DNA from: Salpingoeca rosetta
Lineage: Eukaryota; Opisthokonta; Choanoflagellata; Craspedida; Salpingoecidae
Assembly (NCBI RefSeq): GCF_000188695.1
Contig: NW_004754902.1
Coordinates: forward strand, 255,317-275,316
DNA: 20,000 bases
Reading direction: 5' to 3'
The notes below the pieces were generated by a model, which was given only the letters and a program-made list of their open reading frames with translations, searched no databases and was not told the DNA's origin. Position 1 is the first letter of the stretch; each line of letters opens with the position of its first letter. Of the stretch, positions 1-10,000 are shown piece after piece. A program made the translations under genes and the position numbers.

Positions 1-1997
1 ACGAATGACGCCCTTGACGGCGTATGTGGCGAGATCGTGCCTGTTCCCGCTCACGAGACCGTACGTGAACCTTGCACGCGGAAACGTGACGGCAAGCACG
101 CTCGGGAGGTGGTCGTTGCCAACAATGTAGCGACCAGAGACCACCCGCACCTTGATGGTGGGGAAGAGCACGTGCAGCCAGCCAAACGTCGTGCGGCGTG
201 CTGCCTCATCAGGTGCAACGGTTGCGTCATGCCCACGCCCCCGCGTTGCGTCATGCCCGCCCGTGCCCGCCTGGCTCACGCTCGCATCCATGCTGCTGTT
301 CCACTCGCCATCATCAAAATCGCGCGGTGGTGGTGGCGATCGAACATGTTGTTGTTCCTGCTGCTGGTCGTGTGCTTGGGAAGGGTCGTCATCACCGCTA
401 TCTCCACCGCCAACAACACCAGCACCCCCGGTATTGTCAGCGCGCATGTACGGCACTGCCGGTGGTGACAGTGAGTGTGGCGCGGTGGGTGTGGCTGGCG
501 CAGTTGCTGGCCGGGAACCCATGATACCACTGCGTGGTGGCGGTGGTGGCGGTGGTGGCGGCAGCTGTTGCTGTAATGATCCCATCGATGATATGGGCGA
601 CGCCAGCACAGGCGGGCTCTGCTGTTGCTGTTGTTGTTGGTGTTGTTGCTGCTGTGAACGCTGGGATTTCGGGGATGGAGAGTGTGAGCGTGGCGGTGGC
701 TGTGGTGGCGGGCCCAGCGTACGCCGCTGTTGTTGTTGTTGTGTATGCTGTTGCTGTTGTTGCTGTGGCTGTGCGTGTTGCTGCCGTGGCTGTGCGTGTT
801 GCTGCTGTTGTGGTGGTGTCGCCTTATCTCGGTGTCTGTCGGCGACATACGTGTGCTCAACGGGCACAGAATCCGAATGCGAAGCGACAGATTCGCTTGA
901 GTGTGCGCGTGGATGGTGGATTTCGCTGCTGCTGATGCCGAGGTGCGTTCGTAACACTGGGGGGCGTGTGGCAGCAAATGTTTTGCGTTGTGCATGAATG
1001 AGAATGTGTGTTGGTGTGTGTTTGACTGTGCTAACATACAGGAGCGACACACGTTATTGCAAGCAAGCAAGCGGGAAGGTTTGCACAGTCTTGCATAGAC
1101 ACCACAGCACTGACACACACACACACACACAAACACACTGACACGCACACGCACACTGACACACACGCACGCACACTGACACGCACGCACACTGACACAC
1201 ACACACACTGACGCACACACCTCCATCCAGGATTTTGCGGAGTTCGGCGTATTTCGCGTCGTGATTGTAGACGTGATATGAGAGGCCGTTGAGTTGCAGG
1301 ATCATGCGCGATGATTTGGCTATGCCAGGCTCATCTCGATCAACAGCAGACCAGTAACTGTGGTGTGATACACCAATATTCGTGTGAGGTTGTGCAAACA
1401 ATGAGGCGCGCTTCGAAACACGAACGACTGTGTCTGTGAAGGCGACGAGCTGCGCCCAACACATGGGATTTCGCACACATCCATGTACACTGACACACAC
1501 GCACACACACACACACACGCACGCACACACACACGCACAAACGCACGCACGCACACATAAACGCACACACACACGCACACAAACGCACGCACACATAAAC
1601 GCACGACCCACCTGATGCGGAAGTAACCGTCCACGATGGTAATAGCAAAAGAGGTGGTGACGAAGCGAATGTCTCGAAACACGATGCGACCGGCAATGGG
1701 AGAGATGTACACGCTGCCGATGTTGAGGAACATGTTGGAGTCCTTGAGGCGCAGCTGCCACTGCAGCAGCTTGGTGAGAACAAAGCCAATGCACCGCGAC
1801 ACGTAGAAGGTGAGGAACAGCACCCAGATCACGCACGCCGCAGACAGCAGGATGGTGAACGGCAGATCCTCCGGCAGCTGCTCGCCAGTCACCGTCGAGT
1901 TGGCTGTCGTGGAGACGTTCGTCGAGACATTGAACATGGTGCTGGTGGTGCTGTTCATCACACCAAAAAACATGGACGAAGATGGAGCACCGCTCAT
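1..1997 (-). CDS. BLTP1: BLTP1/Tweek/Csf1-like bridge lipid transfer protein, N-terminal part (3 exons, partial)
   Basis: The encoded family (KIAA1109/BLTP1 in humans, Tweek in flies, Csf1 in yeast) forms very long hydrophobic grooves that carry phospholipid between membranes at contact sites. Exon 1 is 1612-1997: ATG at 1997, a Ser/Thr/Asn-rich start, one transmembrane segment (about 1865-1800, around ILLSAACVIWVLFLTFYVSR), then a chorein-like opening with GSVYISPIAGRIVFRDIRF and IVDGYFRI. Exon 2 is 1221-1357 and contains LQLNGLSYHVYNHDAKY, matching the family's 'fEfHVYNR' strand. Exon 3 runs from the left edge to about 956 or 1025; it holds a long Q/P/S/H-rich segment and then FPTIKVRVVSGRYIVGNDHL, the equivalent of the family's 'IPVIKVNVSTGRLAFGNHYLP'. 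Phases are 2 then 1. The acceptor of exon 3 is uncertain: AG at 1027/1026 or 958/957 both keep frame. The start was chosen as the first ATG before the membrane anchor; an earlier in-frame GTG at 2048 is not needed. Most of the gene lies left of the window. Family assignment rests on remembered family sequence, not on a search. Confidence 0.85.
1110..1220. repeat. Imperfect CA-rich minisatellite in intron 2 of the BLTP1-like gene
   Basis: Units resembling ACTGACACRCACRC recur several times between 1109 and 1215, giving a higher-order repeat over the CA background. On the gene's sense strand it is (TG)-rich and directly touches the donor site GTGTGTGCG at 1220, so the splice donor is part of the repeat. 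Confidence 0.85.
1491..1606. repeat. CA-rich microsatellite in intron 1 of the BLTP1-like gene
   Basis: A CA/CGCA tract with two near-copies of a block containing CGCACACATAAACGCAC. It ends five bases from the donor (GTGGGTCG) of intron 1 (1358-1611). On the sense strand it reads TG/TGCG. Confidence 0.85.
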
Positions 1998-2604
1998 GAT
2001 TGCTGGTCGTCTACTGCTACTGCTACTGTTTCTGCTGGCTCCTGTCACTTGCGGCTACGGCGCAATCGTGTGCCGTGTCCCGAGCAGCCGCTCTGAATCA
2101 CCATGTGCCAGGCTTTGCTGGAGAGAGAGGAGGGGTGATGTGATGTGATACTGTGCTGCCAATAGTCGCACACAAACGGTTGCTTTCGTTTCCTCTGCTC
2201 TGCGTCTTCTTCTTGCTTTCTTTGCCTGGCGCGCCGTCCTCTCGATGAAAATTATGTATGTTTTACTGCAATTGTCCAAACTCGCCTTTTGGCTTTGTTC
2301 GCAACTCATTCTTCCCACGCCAAGCGCACAAGAGCCTGCTGAAGTGCACAACAACTCAGCAACTCGACTCAAACACACAGAGCACAGAAGCACACAAACA
2401 CACAAGCACGCACTCAACACGCAAGCACGCAGGCGCACTGCGTCGCTGTCAATCACGCGCCTTGCCTGATCCACCAACCACAACAACCTCAAGAAGAGAA
2501 AACTATTCAAGCCTCAAGACAGCTTCCCTAGCTTCCAGTCCGGCGAGCTGTCTCCTCTCCCCCCTCAAGTCTCCCACACCTCCCACACAAACACGACAGC
2601 GACA
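1998..2604. promoter_or_regulatory. Divergent intergenic region, likely shared promoter and both 5' UTRs
   Basis: This 607-base gap lies between the minus-strand BLTP1-like start (ATG at 1997) and the plus-strand solenoid gene start (ATG at 2605). No coding signal was recognised in it. The part next to the solenoid gene is C/A-rich with CACAA-type tracts and no TG microsatellite; both start codons have an A at -3. No TATA box or known operator was identified with confidence. Calling it a bidirectional promoter is inferred from gene orientation only. Confidence 0.5.
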
Positions 2605-5487
2605 ATGACGACCACCTCCTCCTCCTCTTCCTCCCCCTCCTGCAATCTCCCCCAGTTCCTCATCACCATCGTTGCGCTTTCCTGCACCTTCGTTTCCCTC
2701 GCCAGCCTCCTCAGCGCCACTGCTGCTGCTGCTGCTGCAGAAACAACAACATCCACAGCAACCACCCTGCCCAAGATCGAGGTTGACGACAGCAACACAA
2801 ACTTGGTGCTTGCAAGCAGGCTTGGGTTGATCATTCAAGTCGGGACAGAGCTGGAATCCTCAGAGGAAGGGGTGATGAACGATGACGATGAGGGGCAGGA
2901 GCAAGCACCAAGCGTCGTCTCCGTCTTCCTCGGTGGCGTGGATCTGGTGGCCGCGCTATCTGACATTGCCGAAGGTGCTGAAGCTGTGCTTCTGGCTGCT
3001 CGCAACTACGACGACCCACAAGCCCCAAATAACGCCGTGCCTTCGCTCCTGGCCATGACAGACCTGGCCCCACCGCTGCCCCCAACAACTCCCCCGCTGC
3101 TCCATCCGTTTGTTGCCTCGGACTCGGACGGATACCTCCACATTCAGGCAACGACAGGGAGCGTGTACTTCCCCGCAGATGCGCTGCTCGTCAACAACAA
3201 CGTCAACCTCACGGCCACCCTCACCTCCCTCGCAGGCAGCGTGCTGGAGCTGAAGGGGCGCCTGAGCTTCCTGACCGGCGGTGCCACCAACGTACCAATC
3301 GCTCCGTTCTCCTTCGCGACACCCCCGTGGCCCCGGCTTTCGCGATCACCAAGCGGCAACGACATTGGCCTTGAGGACGACGCTCTTGACCAGGGCGGCT
3401 TGGTTGCGGACGGCGACGGGAACCTGTTCATCCTTCCCCACGACATGCAACATGGCCGCGTTGAAGTGAACGTGGGCGACCTTGGCGATGACAGCGCACA
3501 AGCCGATGACAGCGACAGCGACCCCGGCATATTCGCTGTCGGCGGTGTGAATGTCCTCGGCACCCTCGATCGCGTGCGCTCCGCGCTGGACGAGGCAACG
3601 GAGCGCCTCTTTTCTTGCAAGAACACGACGACAGCCACCCTCGACTGTTCAGACACCATGTCGCGGGAGGCCATTTCAACATCGCAGTACTGCGGGGTGC
3701 AGGCGGTTGCGCACTGCTGCTGCCCCACATTTCTGACCCTGTCGCGTGTGGTACAGGACGTGCATGTGGAGCGCACGACGCAGGCGCTCGAGTTTGGCAA
3801 AATCACCGAGATTGGCGGCTCCATCTTGGCCCGCTTCTCGGATGAGCCGGGCCTCATCTCCAGCGTGGACTTTGGCGGCCTACAGCGTGTTGGCCGCCAC
3901 GTCGATTTTGGTTACAACGCCATCACGTCCTTGGACTTGGGCGGCGTTCGCAGCATCGGTGGCAAACTGGACCTGTACAAGAACCTGATCGAGGTCATTG
4001 ACTTTGGTGCGCTCACGTCGCTCGGTGACTTCGTGCTGAGCCCAAGCAAAGTGACCACGCTCTCCTTCAAGAACGTGCTCCGCATCGGGCAAATCTACAT
4101 GTTTGAGAACGCGCTGCAAGCTCTTGACTTTGGCAACATCACCACCATCACCGGCACCGTGAACATCCGCGACCACGACATGCAGTCACTCAGCTTCAGG
4201 CCCGTTCAACGGGTGGGCGGCATCGACTTGAGCCTAGGCGCCTCGTTGACGTCACTTGACATGGCAACCGTGATCCGCGTCGATACGTTCATTACGCTGG
4301 ATCAAACAAAGCTGCAACAACTCAACTTTGGCGCCCTGCGGTACATTGGCGGGTCGCTGACGCTGTCCAGGAACCATCTGTATGAGATTGATTTCGGCCT
4401 GCTGGACTATGTCGGCGAGAACATTGCCCTGTCCAACATGCTTGCCCTGGTTGCAATCACGTTCGGAAAGCTGCGCCACGTCGAGGGCTCGCTCATCTTC
4501 ACAGACACGCAGCAAATGCGGGAGCTGGTCCTGGAGCCTGTGCAGTCGATTGGCAACAACCTGCAGATCATGCGCCACGGTAGCCTGAGGGTGGTTCACA
4601 TGTCCTCTCTCACGCGCGTCGGCGGGGAAGTGCGCCTGGCCGTCACTGGGCTTGACCGTGTCCACTGCGGCAGCCTGCAGCACGTGGGCCAGTCCTTCAT
4701 AGCTCGCGCTCACCTGGCACTCGCCTCGCTCAACTGCAGTCAGCTGACACAAGTTGGGAAGAGCTTTGATGTCAGCAACTCCTTGCAGCTGACCAGCGTG
4801 GATCTGAGCAGGCTTCAGCGCGTCAATGACAGCCTCCTGCTTGCGAGCACAGGCCTAACCACACTGGCTGCGCCCCGCCTGCGTGTGGTGAACGCGAACG
4901 TGCTTGCCCGAAACACCATGCTGCAGCACGTTGACTTCAGCAGCCTGGAGGAGGTGGGCGGCTCCCTGCAGCTGGGTGGCAATTCATTGCGCAACCTGAC
5001 CCTGGGCAGGCTCCGCAGCGTGCAATTGGGCATTGTGCTGTCTGGAGGCAAGCTGGAGTCCATTGACGTCTCCACGCTGGAATTGCTCACGGGCGGGCTG
5101 TTTCTGGACGGCAACCACCTCACCAGCATCGCCTTTGGACCACTCACACGTGTCAAGGGCGCGCTGCGGCTCGAGGAGAATCGCCTGACGCACGTGGACT
5201 TTGGCGCCATTTCCCAGGTGGACGGTGACCTGCGGCTGGACGGGAACCTGTTCACGACCATATCGTTGGCAAATATTACCCACATCAACGGGCAGCTGAA
5301 CTTGAGCAACAGCCCCAATCTTGTCAGCATCACGCTTGGGCCAGGAAATCTTACGGTGCTTCACAGCGTGATTCTCACGAATACCCCGCTACTATCACTG
5401 TTTGATTGCCAAGGCAAACTCACAGCCACGTGCGTGGACATCTTGCCACGTCACACCACGCTCATGAATTGTCCCCCGCCATGCTAA
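2605..5487 (+). CDS. Secreted receptor-L-domain/LRR-like solenoid protein, 960 aa, single exon
   Basis: An uninterrupted reading frame from ATG (context acaATGa) to TAA. Residues 1-50 look like a signal peptide: Ser/Thr-rich start, hydrophobic core around FLITIVALSCTFVSLASLL, then an Ala run. Residues about 50-380 form a less regular acidic and Pro-containing region with a Cys cluster (AHCCCPTF, near residue 373). From about residue 390 to 945 I count about 24 tandem repeats of 21-25 residues with consensus L-x-x-(I/L/V)-(D/x)-F-G-x-L-x-x-(V/I)-G-G-x-(L/I)-x-L-x-x-N, for example LTSIAFGPLTRVKGALRLEEN and LTHVDFGAISQVDGDLRLDGN. This periodicity suits a right-handed beta-solenoid of the receptor L-domain/ECM33 kind rather than the 24-residue ribonuclease-inhibitor LRR. 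A Cys-containing end (FDCQGKL...CPPPC) may cap the solenoid. No transmembrane segment follows, so it is probably secreted or wall/matrix associated. Several N-x-S/T sites are present. Function is unknown; adhesion or recognition is a guess. Confidence 0.87.
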   Translation: MTTTSSSSSSPSCNLPQFLITIVALSCTFVSLASLLSATAAAAAAETTTSTATTLPKIEVDDSNTNLVLASRLGLIIQVGTELESSEEGVMNDDDEGQEQAPSVVSVFLGGVDLVAALSDIAEGAEAVLLAARNYDDPQAPNNAVPSLLAMTDLAPPLPPTTPPLLHPFVASDSDGYLHIQATTGSVYFPADALLVNNNVNLTATLTSLAGSVLELKGRLSFLTGGATNVPIAPFSFATPPWPRLSRSPSGNDIGLEDDALDQGGLVADGDGNLFILPHDMQHGRVEVNVGDLGDDSAQADDSDSDPGIFAVGGVNVLGTLDRVRSALDEATERLFSCKNTTTATLDCSDTMSREAISTSQYCGVQAVAHCCCPTFLTLSRVVQDVHVERTTQALEFGKITEIGGSILARFSDEPGLISSVDFGGLQRVGRHVDFGYNAITSLDLGGVRSIGGKLDLYKNLIEVIDFGALTSLGDFVLSPSKVTTLSFKNVLRIGQIYMFENALQALDFGNITTITGTVNIRDHDMQSLSFRPVQRVGGIDLSLGASLTSLDMATVIRVDTFITLDQTKLQQLNFGALRYIGGSLTLSRNHLYEIDFGLLDYVGENIALSNMLALVAITFGKLRHVEGSLIFTDTQQMRELVLEPVQSIGNNLQIMRHGSLRVVHMSSLTRVGGEVRLAVTGLDRVHCGSLQHVGQSFIARAHLALASLNCSQLTQVGKSFDVSNSLQLTSVDLSRLQRVNDSLLLASTGLTTLAAPRLRVVNANVLARNTMLQHVDFSSLEEVGGSLQLGGNSLRNLTLGRLRSVQLGIVLSGGKLESIDVSTLELLTGGLFLDGNHLTSIAFGPLTRVKGALRLEENRLTHVDFGAISQVDGDLRLDGNLFTTISLANITHINGQLNLSNSPNLVSITLGPGNLTVLHSVILTNTPLLSLFDCQGKLTATCVDILPRHTTLMNCPPPC

Positions 5488-5539
5488 GAAGGGGTGTGTT
5501 GTGGGTGGGGTGGGGGGAGGGTTGCAGTGTGAGAAAAGT

Positions 5540-5541
<2 letters not shown>

Positions 5542-5617
<76 letters not shown>
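5542..5617. repeat. (TG)n microsatellite, about 38 units
   Basis: Uninterrupted TG repeat starting 55 bases after the stop codon of the solenoid gene. It is complementary to the (CA)n tract at 6043-6158, so the two can form a stem or be paired in antisense transcripts. Confidence 0.97.
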
Positions 5618-5618
<1 letters not shown>

Positions 5619-6042
5619 GATCTTTGGTCGCAGCGACTCCTTTCTCTCCTCATGCCGTACGCAGTGGCCATGATTTGACCCTGTGAACTGTGTTGGACTT
5701 GTCAGCAGTGTAAAATGTGCGGCTGAGAACTCAAGCACACGCAGGGCAAGGGTCATCACACACTCACCCAAACAATCACAGGCGATGAAACGATGCACGA
5801 TGACAAGGGGAAGAACAACCCGAACAGAACAACGCAGGTGCCGTTAAAGTAACAAAAGGAGTGCACCACAGGGAGTCAAACGCCATCCATCGTTTGGTCA
5901 GCAGCAAGCAGGAACAATTTGACATGTGGCGAGGGGCAACACCACCTCACATAACCAGAGAACATGACCATGGCGGAAGGGTGAACAAAGGAAGAAGTAA
6001 TGTCAATGTAACCAACAGATGCGATGGCTTGAAAAAAAGAAC

Positions 6043-6060
6043 AGACACACACACACACAG

Positions 6061-6144
<84 letters not shown>

Positions 6145-6158
6145 CCACACACACACAC
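6043..6158. repeat. (CA)n microsatellite, about 55 units with small interruptions
   Basis: Nearly pure CA repeat, interrupted near 6060 and 6141. It begins 20 bases downstream of the kinase gene's stop codon when read on the kinase's sense strand, where it is (TG)n. Confidence 0.97.
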
Positions 6159-6177
6159 GCTATCAAGCAGTCGCAAG

Positions 6178-6439
6178 TCATACGGCCTGCTGTTCGGCCA
6201 GGCGTTTGTTTTTGAGCTCTTCGAAGCTTGGACGGTGGGCTGGGTTGTCTGCCATGCACGTGTACGCCAGCTCTTTGTACCACTCGGCAACAGCGAGCGG
6301 CTGGCCGTCTGTTTGAAACCATAGAGAAGAGGACGAGGGAGGGGGCGTCAGTGGCAAGATGCTGCAGTAATTGGGGTGTGGGAAACAAAGCAAACCGCAT
6401 TTCACGTGCATGTGCTTGCTTGCACAGACGCACAAACAG

Positions 6440-6523
<84 letters not shown>

Positions 6524-6990
6524 ACTTAATACAAACACACATTTAAGGTTCCACTGACCAAAGTCCTCGAAGCGGAGGCGCTTGCCCTCCTGCAGCAGCG
6601 TCGTCTGCATGGGCCGCGGTGGCCCGCGATACTTGGGCTTCTCCTGTGCAATCAAGTCTGGCTCCCGCTGCGTCGCCACCTCCCACATGAGCACGCCAAA
6701 GCTGAACACGTCTGCCTTGGCGTTGTACGTCTTGGTCAGCAGCGCTTCTGGCGCCATGTACATGGGCGTGCCAACACCCATCGTCATGTCACCGCGTCCA
6801 CCACCACCAAACGACGTCGTTACAGTGCCATCGCCCCTGTTGCCATCCTCCATGTCATCACGATCATCATCGTTGCCGTCCGTTCCTCGCTCGAGACACT
6901 CGCGAATGGATCCAAAGTCCGTGATCTTCGCCCGCAGCCGCGAGGACACCAGCACGTTGCCGCTCTTCAGATCGCTGTGTGTATGTGTAT

Positions 6991-7065
<75 letters not shown>

Positions 7066-10000
7066 GTGAGAACAATCGGTGAGGGTAGGATCGCGCAGTG
7101 AGCAAGAAGCACGTGCCCGCACACAAACACACACACAAGCACAAAAGCATACACACACATATCCCACTCACCGGTGCATCTGGTCGAGGCTGTGGATGAA
7201 CGCCATGCCGTTGGCAACGTCACGAAGCAGCTGCAACTTCAAGTCCCACACACTCATCATCTCATCAAGCTCCAAGCTGGTGCGGTGGCTCTGAAGCGAT
7301 GTGCTCACAAGTGTCAATTCCTCACACAGGTCAGCGGTGAGCAGCTTGTTCTTCTCGCCATCACCATCGTCATCGTCGTCATCATCGTCATCGCCGGCTT
7401 CGAGCACCTGAGCCCGCACCTCATGCAGCACTGCGTCCATGTCTCGCTCCAACAGGTCCTTGAGCGACCCCAACGACACAAACTCCAGCACCAGGAACGG
7501 GCTGCCGTTCGTGTTCACGCCAGCACCAAAGAACCGCACCACGTTCGGGTGCCGTGTCCGTTGCAGGAACTCCACCTCGTTGCCAAAGTCGGTTGCTGTT
7601 GCTTCATCATCAGGGGAGAGCGTGCGCTGCAGCACCTTCACCGCCACCGTCACCGTGTCCCACTCGGCCTTAAACACCACGCCATAAGCACCCGCAGCAA
7701 CACGCTTGATCATCCTCAGCTCATCGTACTCAATCACCCACGCCCGCTTCAGCGCCTGCACCTCCTCCCTCTCCCTGTTCAACAGCTGCTGGTGCAGGCT
7801 GTCGCTCTTGTGGGAGCGCCAGTAGCGGCGGTAGAGCCAGACCAGCAACGGGATCGAAAGTGCAAGGACAGCGAATACGGAGCCCGCCACGATGGCTGCC
7901 AAGGGCACGACATCCTCCACACACTCCTCGCCACTCAGGTGGTGACCCTGTGCACAGACGCAGCGGAAGGAAAACACAATCTCTGTGGTCAACACGGATG
8001 TATCGGTGCGAGGGCGCAAGTCCTGGTTGGAAAGCTGGAGTGCGCAGTCGATGGGAGCATCAGTCAGCTGGAGAATGGGTGGGACACGCCGGTTTGGAAG
8101 CAACAAGATCGGCTGTCCAGAACTCTTCGTCGGACATGACAACTCTTCTCTCCGCCACGCGGTTGATCTCTGCTGGATTGTTAAGCCAGGCGTTGCCCGA
8201 GAGATCCAGCACATCCACTTGCTGAATGCAGTTTGTGAGCGGACCAACAGCCTGCTCAGAGCGGAAGGCCTTCTCATTCAAATTACGGGCGAAGAGGACC
8301 CGTCGTCCCCACCGCGTGCACAGTGCGCCCGTTGGCGGGAATTTGGTGTTGCTGATGTCGAGGATGTCGATTGGAGGCGCGTCGATGGAAGTGAGCTGAG
8401 TGCAGCCTGACACATTAAGCTCCTGCAGCGGGTTGTGGACGGTAACAGATCGTAGATGCCTGTTGTCGTTGAGAAGCAGTGACTCGAACGTCTTGTCCGG
8501 GCACAGCTCGATCACTCTGTAGTTCGTGTTGGCGATGCGCAGCTCACGCACACTGTTCTTCAGCATTCTGCACACCTCAGTGATTGGCAGCGTGCGGTTC
8601 ATGGCGCCCGGCCAGCCCACGTGCAGCACATTGAGACTTAGCGGTGGAAGGTGCTTGAATGATGGGACCGCAGCACTGACGTCCACATTCTCCAGACTCA
8701 GGGTTGACAACGGCGCAATGTCGGCAATGTTAGTGTCAGTTAAAACTACCCTGGAATTCGCTTGGGGGAGAGCATCAAGCTCGAGCACCTCGAGGCTGGG
8801 CAGACGGAGCAGTGGCGCCAAGTCCATATGTTTGATTCCGTGGTTTTGCAGCCGGAGGGTTTCAAGGGAAGGCGTGAGCGTGACATCTGGCAGCTCCTGC
8901 ATCGGATTGTCGTCAAGGCCGAGAAGGGTCAGGGAGGGCAGTGTTCTGGTGAGCTGCAGACGTGTAAGTTGGTTGTTCCCGACATCAAGGAACCGAAGAG
9001 AAGACAGCTGTGCCATTTCAAGCACGTTGTCGATGGAGCGAAGGGCATTGCCTGTCAAGGTCAGGCGCTTCAACATCGTAGTATTCGCGAATATGAATGT
9101 TGGGAGTGTTTGAAAGCGGTTACCCTCAGCCCCAAAAATTTGTAGACGCGTACATGTCTCGAGAAGTCCTTCTGGAAAAGAAGTAAAACCATTTTGACGC
9201 ACATCCAGAAACGTCAACGCCGTCAAGTCCTTGAACACGCCTGGCGGCAGGGACGTCAATCGGTTCTCGAAAATCTGCAAGTGATCCAACGACGACAGGC
9301 CAGAGAAGACTGTCTCATCTAGGGACCTGATGAAGTTAATTGCCAATTCCAGGCGAACAAGACGGGTGGTGTTTCGGAACAGTGTGGCTGGTAATTCGGT
9401 GAGGAGCGTGCGCTCGAGGGTGAACCGCTCCAGCATGGTCAGCTGCGCGAATACATCGGCGTCAAGCTTCGTGATTGGGTTCTGCTGCAGCTGCAACGTG
9501 GTAAGGCTCGTGAGACGATGGAACAAGCCGGAGGGGATGGCGCTGATGTCGTTGCCGAAAAGGAGCAACCTATTCAGGGCAGTGAGGTCATCAAACGCTC
9601 GCGACTCGATCTCGGAAATGATGTTCTCACTCAGGGCAAGCTGTTGAATTAATGCCAGTCCTTGAAAAGTGCCATTGTTGATGCGACGGATGCGGTTCTG
9701 GGGCAAGTTGATCACCCGAAGCGATATCATGCTCGAAACGTCTGGAACGGATGTCAGCGAGCAATCGATAACATGAAGTGCCGCAATTCTCTGGCTGTTT
9801 TGAAACTCGCTTGTGCTCACTTCCCATAACAGCAGACTGTCGCGGATAACGATCGTGTTCACGCTTGTCATCGGGTTGAGGATGCTCAACTGAAAGGTCG
9901 GAAACTGCACACCAATGACCGAGAATGAGCGGCAGCCGGCCCACACGCCATTGTTCACAATCCACTGCAGCGGTGCTTCTTCGACGTGCCCACTCACGGT

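Larger units (their letters stand above)
5488..6177. other. Convergent intergenic region (3' flanks of the solenoid and kinase genes)
   Basis: This stretch of 690 bases separates the stop codons of two genes transcribed toward each other. It holds a long (TG)n tract, about 420 bases of unique sequence, and a long (CA)n tract. No coding frame with family resemblance was seen; the open frames here come from the repeats. Both transcripts meet a GU-rich tract just after their stop codons, which could serve as the downstream element of polyadenylation signals (inference). Confidence 0.75.

Noticed and set aside
152..997. Plus-strand frame of 281 codons with Cys-rich low complexity
   Set aside because: It is the antisense of the Q/P/H-rich BLTP1 loop (CAG codons read as CTG/TGC on the other strand); the minus frame runs into a conserved family motif.
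5861..6557. Several open frames rich in Thr-His or Cys-Val repeats around the CA/TG tracts
   Set aside because: They are translations of dinucleotide repeats, have no upstream or downstream coding signal, and overlap introns or intergenic DNA.
6178..7180. Kinase as a receptor tyrosine kinase
   Set aside because: The catalytic loop is HRDLKSGN, typical of TKL kinases, not HRDLAARN or HRDLRAAN; Ser/Thr specificity is more likely.
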